Source: Rugamonas sp. A1-17 (GTDB lineage Bacteria; Pseudomonadota; Gammaproteobacteria; Burkholderiales; Burkholderiaceae_D). From it: a DNA stretch of 64,000 bases. The position numbers and the translations under genes were made by a program. The notes below the pieces were generated by a model. It had not been told where the DNA came from and made no database searches. It worked only from the letters and a program-made list of their open reading frames with translations. The stretch lies in NCBI GenBank assembly GCA_025548565.1, contig JAJLPB010000010.1, positions 62,001 to 126,000 of the forward strand. Direction: 5' to 3'. Each line of letters starts with the position of its first letter. Within the stretch, counting starts at the first letter, position 1. Positions 17,572-26,476 of this stretch are shown in pieces.

Positions 17572-17856
17572 ATGGACATCCCTATCCTGATCCGAAAAAA
17601 AGGCAACACCAAGTACGGTGTCACCGTGCCGGACATTCCCGGTTGCGTCACCACTGGCGAAACCGTGGACAAGGCCATGAGCAATGCCACCAAGGCCATC
17701 TACGGCCACGTCGGCCAGTTGGTCGAGCAGGGCAAGGCCTTCGAAATCAAACCTTCCGAAGTGGAATTCCTCTCGCGCGAGCCCGACTACGCCGGCGGCA
17801 TCTGGGCGCTCGTCAGCCTGGACCTGGCCAAGCTGGACGATCCGCCGGAGGATTGA
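17572..17856 (+). CDS. HicB-like antitoxin-fold protein (no HicA partner)
   Basis: A 94-residue protein with the HicB partial RNase H-like fold: MDIPILIRKKGNTKYGVTVP, DIPGCVTTGETVDKAM and a helix NATKAIYGHVGQLVEQG. HicB normally neutralises the small RNA-cleaving HicA toxin encoded next to it. No ORF of HicA size or sequence is visible on either side, and the C-terminus lacks an obvious DNA-binding domain. It lies 70 nt upstream of a HipBA pair on the same strand. It may be an orphan antitoxin, or a HicB-fold protein with another job. Confidence 0.8.
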   Translation: MDIPILIRKKGNTKYGVTVPDIPGCVTTGETVDKAMSNATKAIYGHVGQLVEQGKAFEIKPSEVEFLSREPDYAGGIWALVSLDLAKLDDPPED

Positions 17857-17884
17857 GCACGCGCCAACGCACAGACACTTATGT

Positions 17885-17919
17885 TTTCACGTAAAATTAG
17901 ACCAATAATTTACATGAAA
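17885..17919. promoter_or_regulatory. Candidate HipB operator
   Basis: An imperfect inverted repeat: TTTCACGTAAAATT (17885-17898) against AATTTACATGAAA (17907-17919), in the AT-rich 70-nt gap just before hipB. HipB-type repressors bind palindromes over their own promoter. The site is inferred from symmetry and position only. Confidence 0.5.
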
Positions 17920-17926
17920 GAATAAA

Positions 17927-18214
17927 ATGCCTGTGTTCGAGCAACTACAACATCGCCGTATCCAATTGGGAAAAACGCTGCAGAACCTTGCGGATGTCAG
18001 CGGAATGAACGTCCCCCAAGTCAGCAACGTATTGAGCGGAAAACTCGATTCCCGCCTCAGCACCTACGAAGCGCTGGCCGGCGCGATGGATGCCAGCCTC
18101 GTCCTGATACCCAAACATCTGCTGCCGGAAGTCGCACGCCTGTTGTCCGGCAAAGCCATCGGGCCGGATGATGTCCCCTCAACGGTCGACCGGCTGCTGG
18201 GCGGACTGAATTGA
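17927..18214 (+). CDS. hipB: HipB-like XRE-family antitoxin/repressor
   Basis: A 95-residue helix-turn-helix protein. The XRE domain spans about residues 10-65: RIQLGKTLQNLADVSGMNVPQVSNVLSGK with recognition helix around PQVSNVLSG. The tail is short and helical. It should bind and neutralise the HipA-like kinase encoded next and repress the shared promoter. The TGA of this gene overlaps the TTG start of the toxin gene by 4 nt, typical coupling for this module. Weak GAAAG ribosome site. Confidence 0.85.
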   Translation: MPVFEQLQHRRIQLGKTLQNLADVSGMNVPQVSNVLSGKLDSRLSTYEALAGAMDASLVLIPKHLLPEVARLLSGKAIGPDDVPSTVDRLLGGLN

Positions 18215-19518
18215 GCAACGCGCCGGTCCCCCGCTATCTGGAAGTCTGGCTGCGCGGCCGGCACGTGGGCTGGTTGTGCGAGGCGGGCCGCGCCACGCGC
18301 TTCCTGGCGACGGAGCAATACCAGGCCGATACGCGGCGCGCCACGCTCTCCCTGTCGATGACGCTGCCCGGCGCCGAGCAGGTGACGCAGGAAACGCTGA
18401 AGAACCATTTCGACCCGGCGGTGTACCGCGAACGCGGCGAGCTGCCGCCCTTCTTCGCGGGCCTGCTGCCGGAGGGCGCACTGCGCCGCCGCCTGGCCGC
18501 CACGCGCAAGAGCGAGCGCGACATGGACGACTTCGGCATCCTGGCCGCCGCCGGCGAGGACCTGCCGGGCGCCGTGACCGTGCTGCCCGCCAACCTCGAC
18601 AACCTGACGGCGGCGGCCCGCGCCTACGGTGTCACCGGCGGCGCGGACAATCTTGAAATCAGCGTCCCCGAGCAGGCCGCCGAGGGCGCCGCTTCGCTGT
18701 CCGGCGTGCAGGACAAGGTGGCGCTGTCCCACGCCGCGGACGGCAAGCGCTACCGCATGCCGGTCAAGGGCACGCCGTCCAACCTCATCGCCAAGCTGCC
18801 GCTGGCCGGCGACGATACGCAGGTGATGAACGAGCATGCCTGCATGCAGCTGGCCGGCTTGGCCGGGGTCGACGTCGCGCCATGCCGGCCGGCGCCCATG
18901 AGCACGATGGACGACCACCCGGACCTGGTCGCCGCGCTGGGCGCCGGTACGCGCTTCCTGGCGGTGGAGCGCTTCGACCGCGCCCCCGCCGGCGCCGTGC
19001 ACATGGAGGACGCCTGCCAGCTGCTCACCCTCATGCCCGCGCAGAAGTATTCCGGCGCCAGGGAGTTCGTCAAGCTGGTCCAGGTGCTGGACCGCCTCGG
19101 CACGCGCGGCATCGAGGATGTCCGCCAGTTCTTCATCCGGCAGGCCGTCAACACGCTGATCGGGAACTCGGATGCGCACCTGAAGAACTTCAGCGTGCTG
19201 TATCGCGACGGCGTCCGCCCCGAGCTGGCGCCGGCCTATGACATCGTCTGCGTCGCGGCGCTGGCAGGCTTCCGTGGTTTCGCCACCAACGTCGCCATCG
19301 ACCAGTTGCAGCGGCAGGAAACGCTGGACACCTATGCAGCCATCGCCAAACAGGCGGGCATCTCGGAACGCATCGTCAAGGCGGCCGTCACGCAAACGGT
19401 CGCCCGCGCCAAAGAGCTTTGGCCCAAGGCGCTGCGCGAAATGGAGATGCCGGAAGCCGTGCGCCTTGAAATCGAGGACCGCCTGGACACGCTGCCGCTC
19501 GCGGGCGGCCGGCGATAA
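18211..19518 (+). CDS. hipA: HipA-like serine/threonine kinase toxin
   Basis: A 435-residue HipA-family kinase. HipA of E. coli phosphorylates glutamyl-tRNA synthetase and induces persistence; the target here is unknown. The N-terminal subdomain (FFAGLLPEGALRRRL) is present, as are SLSGVQDKVALSH (the phosphate-binding loop region, with the autophosphorylation-type Ser) and SNLIAKLP with the ATP-binding Lys. The catalytic GNSDAHLKNFS has Asp321, and YDIV has the metal Asp344. All kinase motifs are intact, so it looks active. The start codon is TTG, overlapping the hipB stop. Confidence 0.9.
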   Translation: MSNAPVPRYLEVWLRGRHVGWLCEAGRATRFLATEQYQADTRRATLSLSMTLPGAEQVTQETLKNHFDPAVYRERGELPPFFAGLLPEGALRRRLAATRKSERDMDDFGILAAAGEDLPGAVTVLPANLDNLTAAARAYGVTGGADNLEISVPEQAAEGAASLSGVQDKVALSHAADGKRYRMPVKGTPSNLIAKLPLAGDDTQVMNEHACMQLAGLAGVDVAPCRPAPMSTMDDHPDLVAALGAGTRFLAVERFDRAPAGAVHMEDACQLLTLMPAQKYSGAREFVKLVQVLDRLGTRGIEDVRQFFIRQAVNTLIGNSDAHLKNFSVLYRDGVRPELAPAYDIVCVAALAGFRGFATNVAIDQLQRQETLDTYAAIAKQAGISERIVKAAVTQTVARAKELWPKALREMEMPEAVRLEIEDRLDTLPLAGGRR

Positions 19519-19527
19519 CGATAGTGC

Positions 19528-19558
19528 TTGACCTTCCCACGACGGGAAGGCCTACAGT
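19528..19558 (+). promoter_or_regulatory. CueR-type promoter of copZ
   Basis: A -35 TTGACC (19528-19533) and -10 TACAGT (19553-19558) are separated by 19 bp, the overlong spacer typical of MerR-family promoters. Between them lies the inverted repeat CCTTCCC-N5-GGGAAGG (19532-19550), as in copper-responsive CueR operators. A cueR gene is present at 23794-24180. Confidence 0.88.
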
Positions 19559-19590
19559 ATGATCATCGAAACCGTTCAAGGAGTACGATG

Positions 19591-19791
19591 ATGTATCAAC
19601 TACAAGTGGAAAACATGAGCTGCGGCCATTGCGTGGGCGCCGTCACCAAGGCGGTGCAGGCAGTCGACACGGCGGCGAAGGTGGAGATCGACCTGGCCTC
19701 CAAGACCGTCAGGATAGACAGCGCCACCCCACTAGCGCCGCTGAAATCGGCCATCGCCGACGCGGGCTATCCCGTCACCGGCGCGGCCTGA
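19591..19791 (+). CDS. copZ: CopZ-like copper chaperone
   Basis: A 66-residue heavy-metal-associated domain with the Cu(I)-binding motif MSCGHC and the ferredoxin-like pattern ending SAIADAGYPVTG. It carries Cu(I) in the cytoplasm, probably to the CopA ATPase encoded at 24177-26399. AAGGAG lies seven bases before the ATG at 19591; an ATG one codon earlier (19588) is nearly as good. Its promoter is of CueR type. It is convergent with, and directly abuts, the GST gene. Confidence 0.92.
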   Translation: MYQLQVENMSCGHCVGAVTKAVQAVDTAAKVEIDLASKTVRIDSATPLAPLKSAIADAGYPVTGAA

Positions 19792-20514
19792 TTATTTGTC
19801 CAGCTCCGGATAGCGGCGGAAGATGCCGTCTTCATTGAACGGTATCCGCCGCTTCGAACCGACATAGGCGGCGATGTTGGGCCGCAGCGCCACCTTGTCG
19901 CGCAAGGCGATCAGCGCCGGATAAGATGGCTCCAGCCGCGCCATCGTCTTCGGGAACGCATAACGCAAGCCCTCGATCAGCTGGAACAACGACAGGTCCA
20001 CATACGTCAGCCGCGAGCCGACCGCATACCCTCCCCGCCCCGGATTACGCGCCACCACACCCTCGAAATAATCGAGGAACTTCGGTATGCGCTCCTCGCG
20101 GAAGCTCTTGGCGCGCGCCCTGGCCTCCTTCTTCTGGTCTTCGTAGTACTTGCCGACCGAGATGGGATGGTGCGTCTCATGCACCTCGCCGACGATATCG
20201 GCGATGGTCAATTGCAGCTGATTGGTCCACAGCCGCCCCGCCTCCGCGCGCGGCGCCAGGCCGTGGCGGGCGCCGATGAACATCAGGATATTGGCCGTCT
20301 GCCCGATCAGCAGTTCACCCGCGCGCAGCACCGGCGGCGCGAACGATGGATGATCGACCTGGCCGCCATCGAGGCTGGCCAGCAGCGCCGGCATGCCCTT
20401 CTTTTGCCGCGCCACGTCCACATACGGCACCGCCGCCTCCTCCAGCGCGAGGCGCACGAATTCGCCGCGGCCCTGCAGGCCATCCCAATAATAAAGTTGA
20501 TAGGGTGTCGTCAT
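19792..20514 (-). CDS. Glutathione S-transferase family protein
   Basis: A 240-residue soluble protein with an N-terminal thioredoxin-like GST domain (YQLYYWDGLQGRGEFVRLAL, with a Tyr near residue 8-9 as possible catalytic residue) and an all-helical C-terminal domain (LTYVDLSLFQLIEGLRYAFP matches the conserved N-capping motif region). It could conjugate glutathione or act as a peroxidase. The substrate cannot be told from sequence. It stands alone, with a divergent TSUP permease gene about 100 nt upstream. Confidence 0.88.
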   Translation of the reverse strand: MTTPYQLYYWDGLQGRGEFVRLALEEAAVPYVDVARQKKGMPALLASLDGGQVDHPSFAPPVLRAGELLIGQTANILMFIGARHGLAPRAEAGRLWTNQLQLTIADIVGEVHETHHPISVGKYYEDQKKEARARAKSFREERIPKFLDYFEGVVARNPGRGGYAVGSRLTYVDLSLFQLIEGLRYAFPKTMARLEPSYPALIALRDKVALRPNIAAYVGSKRRIPFNEDGIFRRYPELDK

Positions 20515-20611
20515 GACACGATGGTAGCACTGGCAACGCCGGGGCAGCGCCCGGAACGATATTCAGTACACGGTTATAATCGACCGTTGACCCGACCACT
20601 TCCCAGACGCC

Positions 20612-21376
20612 ATGCCACCAGTCCCGCCACTTGAACTCCCGATTATCCTGATGGTCGCCACTGCCGGTTTCCTGGCCGGCGTGCAGAACGCCTTGGCCGG
20701 CGGAGGCTCGTTCATCACCTTCCCCGCGCTGCTGCTGGCTGGCCTGAATCCGCTGGCCGCCAACATGACCTCCACCATCGCCCTGTTCCCGAGCCAGATC
20801 ACGTCCGCCTACGCCGGCCGCAAACTGGCGGGCGATGTCGGGCCGCTGACGTTCAAGCAGATGCTGATCATCAGCGCCATCGGCGGCATCTTCGGCGCCA
20901 TCCTGCTTTTGAATACGCCGCCGTCCTTCTTCGCGCGGCTGGTGCCGTGGCTGGTGCTGTTCGCCACCAGCGTGTTCGCGTGGGGCAGCTTCCGCAAGAA
21001 GCCACTGCACGCGGCAGGCAGCATGCCGCCCTGGACGCTGATGCTGGTACAAAGCTGCATCGCCGTCTACGGCGGCTACTTCGGCGGCGGCATCGGCTTC
21101 CTGATGCTGGCCGCGCTGACCATCGCCGGCCAGCAGGTGCGGGCGGCCGCCGCCACCAAGAACGTGCTGGCGATGGCGATGAACGCCGCCGCCACGCTGA
21201 TCTTCGCCACCTCCAGCTTGATCAGCTGGCCGGCAGCATTGGCGCTGTGCGTGGGCGGCATCGCCGGCGGCTTGTGCGGCGGATGGCTGATCCACCGGCT
21301 GCCGGAAAAAGTCATGCGCGGCTTCGTGGTGCTGGTCGGCGCCGCGCTGACCGTATGGATGTTCGTCAGAATGTAG
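20612..21376 (+). CDS. TSUP (TauE/SafE) family permease
   Basis: A 254-residue membrane protein with about eight hydrophobic segments in two similar halves. The first half opens with the family motif GVQNALAGGGSFITFPALL and the second repeats it as GGYFGGGIGFLMLA. TSUP proteins export or import sulfite, sulfoacetate or other organosulfur anions. The substrate here is unknown. The 3' end overlaps the TonB-receptor gene on the other strand by 11 nt. Confidence 0.9.
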   Translation: MPPVPPLELPIILMVATAGFLAGVQNALAGGGSFITFPALLLAGLNPLAANMTSTIALFPSQITSAYAGRKLAGDVGPLTFKQMLIISAIGGIFGAILLLNTPPSFFARLVPWLVLFATSVFAWGSFRKKPLHAAGSMPPWTLMLVQSCIAVYGGYFGGGIGFLMLAALTIAGQQVRAAAATKNVLAMAMNAAATLIFATSSLISWPAALALCVGGIAGGLCGGWLIHRLPEKVMRGFVVLVGAALTVWMFVRM

Positions 21377-23402
21377 CCTTCAACGTCAGGCGGAAGGTGC
21401 GCGGCTCCACTGGATGGTAGTGGATGTCGTTGACGCCTTCGGCCGGCTCGCCCGGCAGGCGCGAGGCGTAGTAGTAGTCCACGTCGCTGGCCTTGCGGTC
21501 GAACAGGTTGAAGGCGTCCAGCGACACGGCCCAGCGCCGGTCTATCCTGTAGCCCACCCGCGCATACGCGATCGCCGTCGTCGCCGAACGCTGGCTGTTA
21601 TCCTCGATCAGCGGACGCGGTCCGAAGTAACGCATCTGGAACGCGCCGAACCATGGACCGAGATCGGTGACGGTGGCGCCGAACGAGGCGACCTTGCCGA
21701 CCGCGCCCGGAATGAAATCGCCCGCAGCGTCATGCTCGGTGTAGTGCGCCCGCGAGTAAGCCAGGTCAAGATCGAACAGCAGCCACGGTGCGGCGATGTA
21801 GTGATTGTTCCACTCGATGCCGGAACGGTAGCTGCCACGGCTTGCCGCGGTATCGCCCGCGTCGCCGGAGAACACCAGCTCGGAGGCCGAGCGCAGCTTC
21901 CACAAGGCCATCGAACTTTGCAGCCCCGGCACGAACTCGGTACGCACGCCCAGTTCCGCGCCGCGCGTCTTGACCAGCGGCGTGACAGGATCGATAGGCT
22001 CGCGTTCCTTCGGCGTCAGGTGCACGGTGGTGCCGCGCGCGTCGTTGCTGTGGAAACCCTCGCCGTAGTTGATGAAGAATTCCGTCTTGGCCCAAGGCCC
22101 CAGCACAATCGCCAGCTTCGGCGACGTTATGCCGTCGCTGACCTTGCCCGTGTTCTCGGCGATATTGCTGCTCACATCGAAGCGATAACGGTCGTAGCGC
22201 AAGCCGGCCGTGGTGCGCAGCCACTCGCGCCACTGCACCGTGCTCTCGAAATAGACCGCCGCATTGGCTTCCTTGACCTTCGATTCCGTGATGACGCCGG
22301 TGATCCGGCGCTTGACAGTGCTGTACAGCGCCAGCGGCGACAGGTAGTCGTAACGTCCCTGCAGGCCGACCTTGTTGTTCACATCCAGCCCGCCCCACTT
22401 GCCGAACCAGGTCTGCGCCACGTCGAAGCCCGTCATGCGGCGCTTCTCGGTCTGGCGCGACTGGTCGCCGTTGACCGGATCGTCGAGGAAGTAGGTGAAG
22501 TCGTTGTACAGGTCCAGGCTCGATTGCACCACATAGGCGTTGGCCTGCAACAGCGTGTCGCTGCCGCGGCGGCGCAGCGTGGCGGACAGGCTGTAACGCG
22601 AGGTGATGCCGCCGTCGCTGGTGTCGATCGCGCCGTATGGACTGATCTCGCCGCCCTGCACCGCGCGCAGCGGGATCTGGTTGCTGGCGTACCAGCCGCC
22701 CTTGTAGGCCATGCCGGTGACGCTGAACTGGTTGTCGCTGCCGCCCTGGCTGTAGCGCAGCACGCCCAGGCTTTTGTGGAAGGCCTCCGGGGTAATCCAC
22801 GGGCCGTTGTTGTGGCCCAGTTCCGCGCCGTAGACCAGGTTGCCCTCGCCCAGCGGCGTCGATCCGGTCAGGTTGGCGCGGTAGTACTGATGTTCGCCGA
22901 CCGTGATGCTGGCGGTGTTTTCTTTCAGCTTGTTCGCCAATCCCATGTGCGCCGCGCCGGCCGAGGCGAAGTCGCCCTCGTCCGCGTAGTACGGGCCTTT
23001 CTTGTAGTTGATGCGGTCGACCAGTTCCGGCAGCAGGAAATTCAGATCGGTGTAGCCCTGGCCATGCGCGTGGGTGCGCATATTGACCGGCATGCCGTCG
23101 ACGAAGGTGGCGAAGTCGGTGCCGTGATCGAGGTTGAAGCCGCGCAGGAAGTACTGGTTGGCCTTGCCGTCGCCGCTGTGCTGCGTGACGATCACGCCGG
23201 GCACGAACTCCAGCAGCTCGCCGGGCCGCAGCGCCGGACGGTTGGCGATCAGCGCCGCCGTCACCGAGCCCTGGCTGGCGGCGCTGGACGTGCCGACGCC
23301 GTTGTCATAGTGGCCGCGCACCTCGACCGCCGCCATCACAGGCTCGCCGTCGGTCGTCACCGGAACCGTCGCCGCCAGCGCGGCTATCGAAAACAAAATC
23401 AT
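21366..23402 (-). CDS. TonB-dependent outer-membrane receptor, predicted cobalamin transporter
   Basis: A 678-residue TonB-dependent receptor. The plug domain occupies about residues 20-150 (LRPGELLEFVPGVIVTQHSG, QYFLRGFNLDHGTDFATFVDG, MPVNMRTHAHGQGYTDLNFL), and the rest is a 22-strand barrel ending in the classic aromatic residue (TLKATF). The start at 23402 has GAAGGAG in front; the hydrophobic signal segment is short and lacks basic residues. Its long leader carries a cobalamin riboswitch, so the likely substrate is vitamin B12 or a corrinoid. The sequence is not obviously BtuB (about 614 residues in E. coli), so it would be a second receptor type for that substrate. Substrate is inferred from the riboswitch only. 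Confidence 0.9.
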   Translation of the reverse strand: MILFSIAALAATVPVTTDGEPVMAAVEVRGHYDNGVGTSSAASQGSVTAALIANRPALRPGELLEFVPGVIVTQHSGDGKANQYFLRGFNLDHGTDFATFVDGMPVNMRTHAHGQGYTDLNFLLPELVDRINYKKGPYYADEGDFASAGAAHMGLANKLKENTASITVGEHQYYRANLTGSTPLGEGNLVYGAELGHNNGPWITPEAFHKSLGVLRYSQGGSDNQFSVTGMAYKGGWYASNQIPLRAVQGGEISPYGAIDTSDGGITSRYSLSATLRRRGSDTLLQANAYVVQSSLDLYNDFTYFLDDPVNGDQSRQTEKRRMTGFDVAQTWFGKWGGLDVNNKVGLQGRYDYLSPLALYSTVKRRITGVITESKVKEANAAVYFESTVQWREWLRTTAGLRYDRYRFDVSSNIAENTGKVSDGITSPKLAIVLGPWAKTEFFINYGEGFHSNDARGTTVHLTPKEREPIDPVTPLVKTRGAELGVRTEFVPGLQSSMALWKLRSASELVFSGDAGDTAASRGSYRSGIEWNNHYIAAPWLLFDLDLAYSRAHYTEHDAAGDFIPGAVGKVASFGATVTDLGPWFGAFQMRYFGPRPLIEDNSQRSATTAIAYARVGYRIDRRWAVSLDAFNLFDRKASDVDYYYASRLPGEPAEGVNDIHYHPVEPRTFRLTLKATF

Positions 23403-23577
23403 GGATGCTCCTTCAATGAACTGTCGAAGCGCAGGGGTGGGCGAACGGCGCGTGCGCAAGGCACGGCCGCCAGACGGCAAAGCCGTGGCGAGCAAGATAG
23501 ATGCATAGATGTAGATCGAAACAGATGCAATCCCCTCACCTCCCCGTGAGCGGATTGAACAGAAATGCCTGGGCACT

Positions 23578-23770
23578 TCCACCTGTCTGGCCGGTATCCG
23601 GGCTGGCAAGCGACACCGCCTGACCTTCCCATGCGACTGCACAGTGGTCTGAAGAGGCGGATTTGTCGTCAACGACGACGCTTGTTTACCGTTGCGGGGG
23701 CAGCACATGTTGGCTGGCGTGGCCAGCTCCATGTTTCCCGTTTAACTGCGCGCCTGGACAGGCGCGCGAG
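23578..23770 (-). promoter_or_regulatory. Cobalamin (AdoCbl) riboswitch
   Basis: Read on the minus strand, this 391-nt gap between cueR and the receptor gene contains the ordered conserved blocks of the cobalamin riboswitch. They are an early GGGAA block (near 23737), GCTGCCCCCGCAACGGTA (23704-23687) and the B12 box GCCAGCCCGGATACCGGCC (23607-23589). About 175 nt separate the B12 box from the start codon, and that stretch contains nothing else I can support except the GAAGGAG ribosome site. Edges are approximate. In this class, binding of adenosylcobalamin lowers expression, which fits an uptake receptor. Confidence 0.88.
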
Positions 23771-23793
23771 CACCAAAACGGGCCGATTATACG

Positions 23794-24180
23794 TTAATCG
23801 GCCAGCGATTGGAGAATGGGACAATCGGGACGATGATCGCCGTGGCAGCAACTGGCCAGCGTTTGCAGGGTGTCGCGCATTTCGGTCAGCTCGGCGATGC
23901 GCTGGTTCAGTTCCGCCACGTGGCCCATGGCGATGGTCTTGACGTCGGCGCTGGCGCGCTCCTTGTTCTGCCACAGCGACAGCAGGTCGCGGATCTGGTC
24001 GAGCGAGAAGCCCAGCGAGCGTCCGCGCTTGACGAAGCGCAGCGCGTGCAGGTCGTTCTCGCCGTAGATGCGGTAGCCGGCGTCGCTGCGCCGCCCCGGC
24101 GGGATCAGGGAGATGCTTTCGTAATAGCGGATCATCTTGGCCGATACGCCGCTGGCCGCCGCTGCTTGTCCGATGTTCAT
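23794..24180 (-). CDS. cueR: Copper-responsive MerR-family activator CueR
   Basis: A 128-residue MerR-family regulator. The winged HTH is near the N-terminus ([20 protein letters not shown], with the usual [10 protein letters not shown] wing). A long dimerisation helix follows, and the C-terminal metal loop [10 protein letters not shown] holds two Cys at the spacing of CueR (Cys112 and Cys120 in E. coli). The ATG overlaps the TGA of copA by 4 nt, so it is co-transcribed downstream of the gene it controls. Two CueR-type promoters lie in the window, before copZ and before copA. Confidence 0.94.
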   Translation of the reverse strand: MNIGQAAAASGVSAKMIRYYESISLIPPGRRSDAGYRIYGENDLHALRFVKRGRSLGFSLDQIRDLLSLWQNKERASADVKTIAMGHVAELNQRIAELTEMRDTLQTLASCCHGDHRPDCPILQSLAD

Positions 24181-26399
24181 GCTTGTCCTTTCAGATGGTC
24201 GGGCTTCCAGCGGCGCAGCAGCAAGGCGTTGCTGATCACACTGACGGAGCTGAGCGCCATCGCGGCGCCGGCGACCATGGGGTTGAGCAGGCCGAAGGCG
24301 GCCAGCGGTATGCCCACCAGGTTGTAGATAAAGGCCCAGAACAGGTTCTGTCGTATCTTGCTGTAGCTGCGGCGCGAGATCGAGATGGCGGCGGCCACCA
24401 GCGCGGGATCGCCGCGCATCAGCGTGATGCCGGCGGCGTGCATGGCGACGTCGGTGCCGCTGGACATGGCGATGCCGACATCGGCGGCGGCCAGCGCCGG
24501 CGCGTCGTTGATGCCGTCGCCGACCATGGCGATGCAGGCGTCTCCGGTCTTCAGGCCCGCCACGGTGCTGGCCTTGTCGGCGGGGAGCATGTTGGCCACG
24601 ATGCGGTCGATGCCCAGTTCCTTGCCGACGGCATCGGCGCTGCCCTGGTTGTCGCCGGTGAGCAGGATGGTCTGGATGTGCAGGGCGCGCAGGGCTTGCA
24701 GCGCGGCGCGGGCTTGCGGTTTGACGCGGTCGCCGAAGGCCAACAGGCCGAGTAGCTGCGAGGGCTGCGGCGCGTTCGAGGCGGCCAGCCAGGAGATCGT
24801 CAGGCCCTGTTGTTCCAGCGCGGTGGCGCGGGCGCTCAATGCGTCCAGCGCGACGCCCTCCTCCTGCATCAGCCGCGTGCTGCCCAGGATCAGGCGCGTG
24901 CCGTCGACGGTGGCCGCGACGCCGCGGCCGGGCAAGGCGGTGACGTTGGCGGCGGTCGGCGCGGCGGCCCCGCGCGCGGCGGCGGCTTCGGTGACGGCGC
25001 GGGCCAGTGCGTGTTCGCTGCCGCGCTGAATGGCGGCGGCCAGTTGCAGCAGGCGTTCTTCAGTTATGCCAACCGGCTCCAGCGCCGCCAGCGATGGCTT
25101 GCCTTCGGTGAGCGTGCCGGTCTTGTCGAACGCCACGGTGGTGATGCGGTGCGCCAGTTCCAGCGCTTCCGCGTCCTTGATCAGTATTCCGTAGCGCGCC
25201 GCCACGCCGGTTCCGGCCATGATGGCGGCCGGCGTCGCCAGTCCCAACGCGCACGGGCAGGCGATCACCATCACCGCCACCGCGTTGATGATGGCCCGCT
25301 CGGCGTCGCCGGTCGCCAGCCACCAAGCCACAAAGGTCAGCACCGCCAGCACCAGCACCACCGGCACGAACACCGCGCTGACACGGTCCACCAGATGCTG
25401 CACCGGCGCCTTGGCCGCCTGCGCATCCTCCACCAGCCGGATGATGCGCGCCAGCGTGCTCTCCGCGCCCACCGCCGTCACCCGCACCAGCAGCAGGCCC
25501 TCGCCGTTGATGGCGCCACCCGTCACGCGGTCGCCGGCATGGCGCGCCACGGGCAGGCTTTCGCCGGTGATGAGCGCCTCGTCCACATGGCTGGCGCCCT
25601 CCACCACCTCGCCGTCCGCCGCCACGCGCTCACCGGGACGCACCACCACCAGCTCGCCCGGCCGCACGTCGGCGATCGGCACTTCGACATCCTGGTCGCC
25701 GCGCCGCACCCGCGCGGACTCGGGCCGCAGCACCTGCAAGGCGCGGATGGCCGACGTGGTCTGGCGCTTGGCGCGCGCCTCCAGCCATTTGCCCAGCAAG
25801 ATCAAGGTGATCACGACGGCCGACGCTTCGAAATACAGGTGCGGCATGGCGGACGCCGATGCGAACAATTGGTAGACGCTCAGGCCATACGCGGCGCTGG
25901 TGCCCAGCGCCACCAGCAGGTCCATATTGCCGCTGCGGGCGCGCAGCGCCAGCCAGCCGGCGCGATAGAAGCGTGCGCCGAGCCAGAACTGCACCGGCGT
26001 CGCCAGCAGCATCTGCACGCGGCCGTCCAGCATCCAGTGGACGCCGGCCAATTCCAGCAGCATCGGCAGCAGCAGGGGCAGCGACAGCAAGGCCGCCAGC
26101 AGCACCGCGCGGCCTCCGGTGGGATGGACCAGCGTCGGCGGGGGCGGCGCGGGTGCGGGGTCGGATGGCGGTAGTTCCGGCGTGGCGTGGTAGCCGGCCT
26201 TGTCGACCGCCTGCGCCAGCAGCGCAAAATCGAGCGGCTGCGACGATTCGACCCGCGCCGATTCGGTGGCCAGGTTGACGCTGACCTTGTCCACGCCCGG
26301 CACCGCCGCCAGCACGCGTTCGACGCGGCCCACGCAGGAGGCGCAGGTCATGCCCTCGATGTTGATCGATTGTGTAAGAGAAGAAGCGGAGCTGGACAT
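24177..26399 (-). CDS. copA: Cu(I)-exporting P1B-type ATPase CopA
   Basis: A 740-residue copper efflux pump of the inner membrane. One N-terminal metal-binding domain (EGMTCASC) precedes eight membrane helices. The intramembrane metal motif is [10 protein letters not shown], the phosphorylation site DKTGTLTEG, the nucleotide-binding domain contains a conserved His-Pro-type region ([10 protein letters not shown]), and the hinge is [10 protein letters not shown]. The last helix has the Cu(I) MxxSS-type segment (MALSSVSVI). Length is normal for single-HMA CopA. Transcription is from a CueR-type promoter just upstream, with cueR as second gene. Confidence 0.96.
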   Translation of the reverse strand: MSSSASSLTQSINIEGMTCASCVGRVERVLAAVPGVDKVSVNLATESARVESSQPLDFALLAQAVDKAGYHATPELPPSDPAPAPPPPTLVHPTGGRAVLLAALLSLPLLLPMLLELAGVHWMLDGRVQMLLATPVQFWLGARFYRAGWLALRARSGNMDLLVALGTSAAYGLSVYQLFASASAMPHLYFEASAVVITLILLGKWLEARAKRQTTSAIRALQVLRPESARVRRGDQDVEVPIADVRPGELVVVRPGERVAADGEVVEGASHVDEALITGESLPVARHAGDRVTGGAINGEGLLLVRVTAVGAESTLARIIRLVEDAQAAKAPVQHLVDRVSAVFVPVVLVLAVLTFVAWWLATGDAERAIINAVAVMVIACPCALGLATPAAIMAGTGVAARYGILIKDAEALELAHRITTVAFDKTGTLTEGKPSLAALEPVGITEERLLQLAAAIQRGSEHALARAVTEAAAARGAAAPTAANVTALPGRGVAATVDGTRLILGSTRLMQEEGVALDALSARATALEQQGLTISWLAASNAPQPSQLLGLLAFGDRVKPQARAALQALRALHIQTILLTGDNQGSADAVGKELGIDRIVANMLPADKASTVAGLKTGDACIAMVGDGINDAPALAAADVGIAMSSGTDVAMHAAGITLMRGDPALVAAAISISRRSYSKIRQNLFWAFIYNLVGIPLAAFGLLNPMVAGAAMALSSVSVISNALLLRRWKPDHLKGQA

Positions 26400-26429
26400 G
26401 ACATTCCCGGTGGAAGACTCGATGCTGAC

Positions 26430-26460
26430 AGCATCAAGTATCCCACGATGGGAAGGTCAA
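26430..26460 (-). promoter_or_regulatory. CueR-type promoter of copA-cueR
   Basis: On the minus strand, -35 TTGACC (26460-26455), a 19-bp spacer with the inverted repeat TCCCA-TCG-TGGGA, and a weak -10 GATGCT (26435-26430), 31 nt before the copA ATG. The first 12 nt (TTGACCTTCCCA) are identical to the copZ promoter; the second half-site is less perfect. Confidence 0.8.
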
Positions 26461-26476
26461 GTCCAAATTGCGGCGA

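Noticed and set aside
23617-23645. TGACCTTCCCA-like stretch that resembles a CueR half-site
   Set aside because: It lies inside the cobalamin riboswitch region, lacks the second half-site and a -10 at 19 bp, and is better explained as part of the riboswitch sequence.
23403-23732. N-terminal extension of the TonB receptor
   Set aside because: The frame would run through the riboswitch; the ATG at 23402 has a strong GAAGGAG site and begins the export segment.
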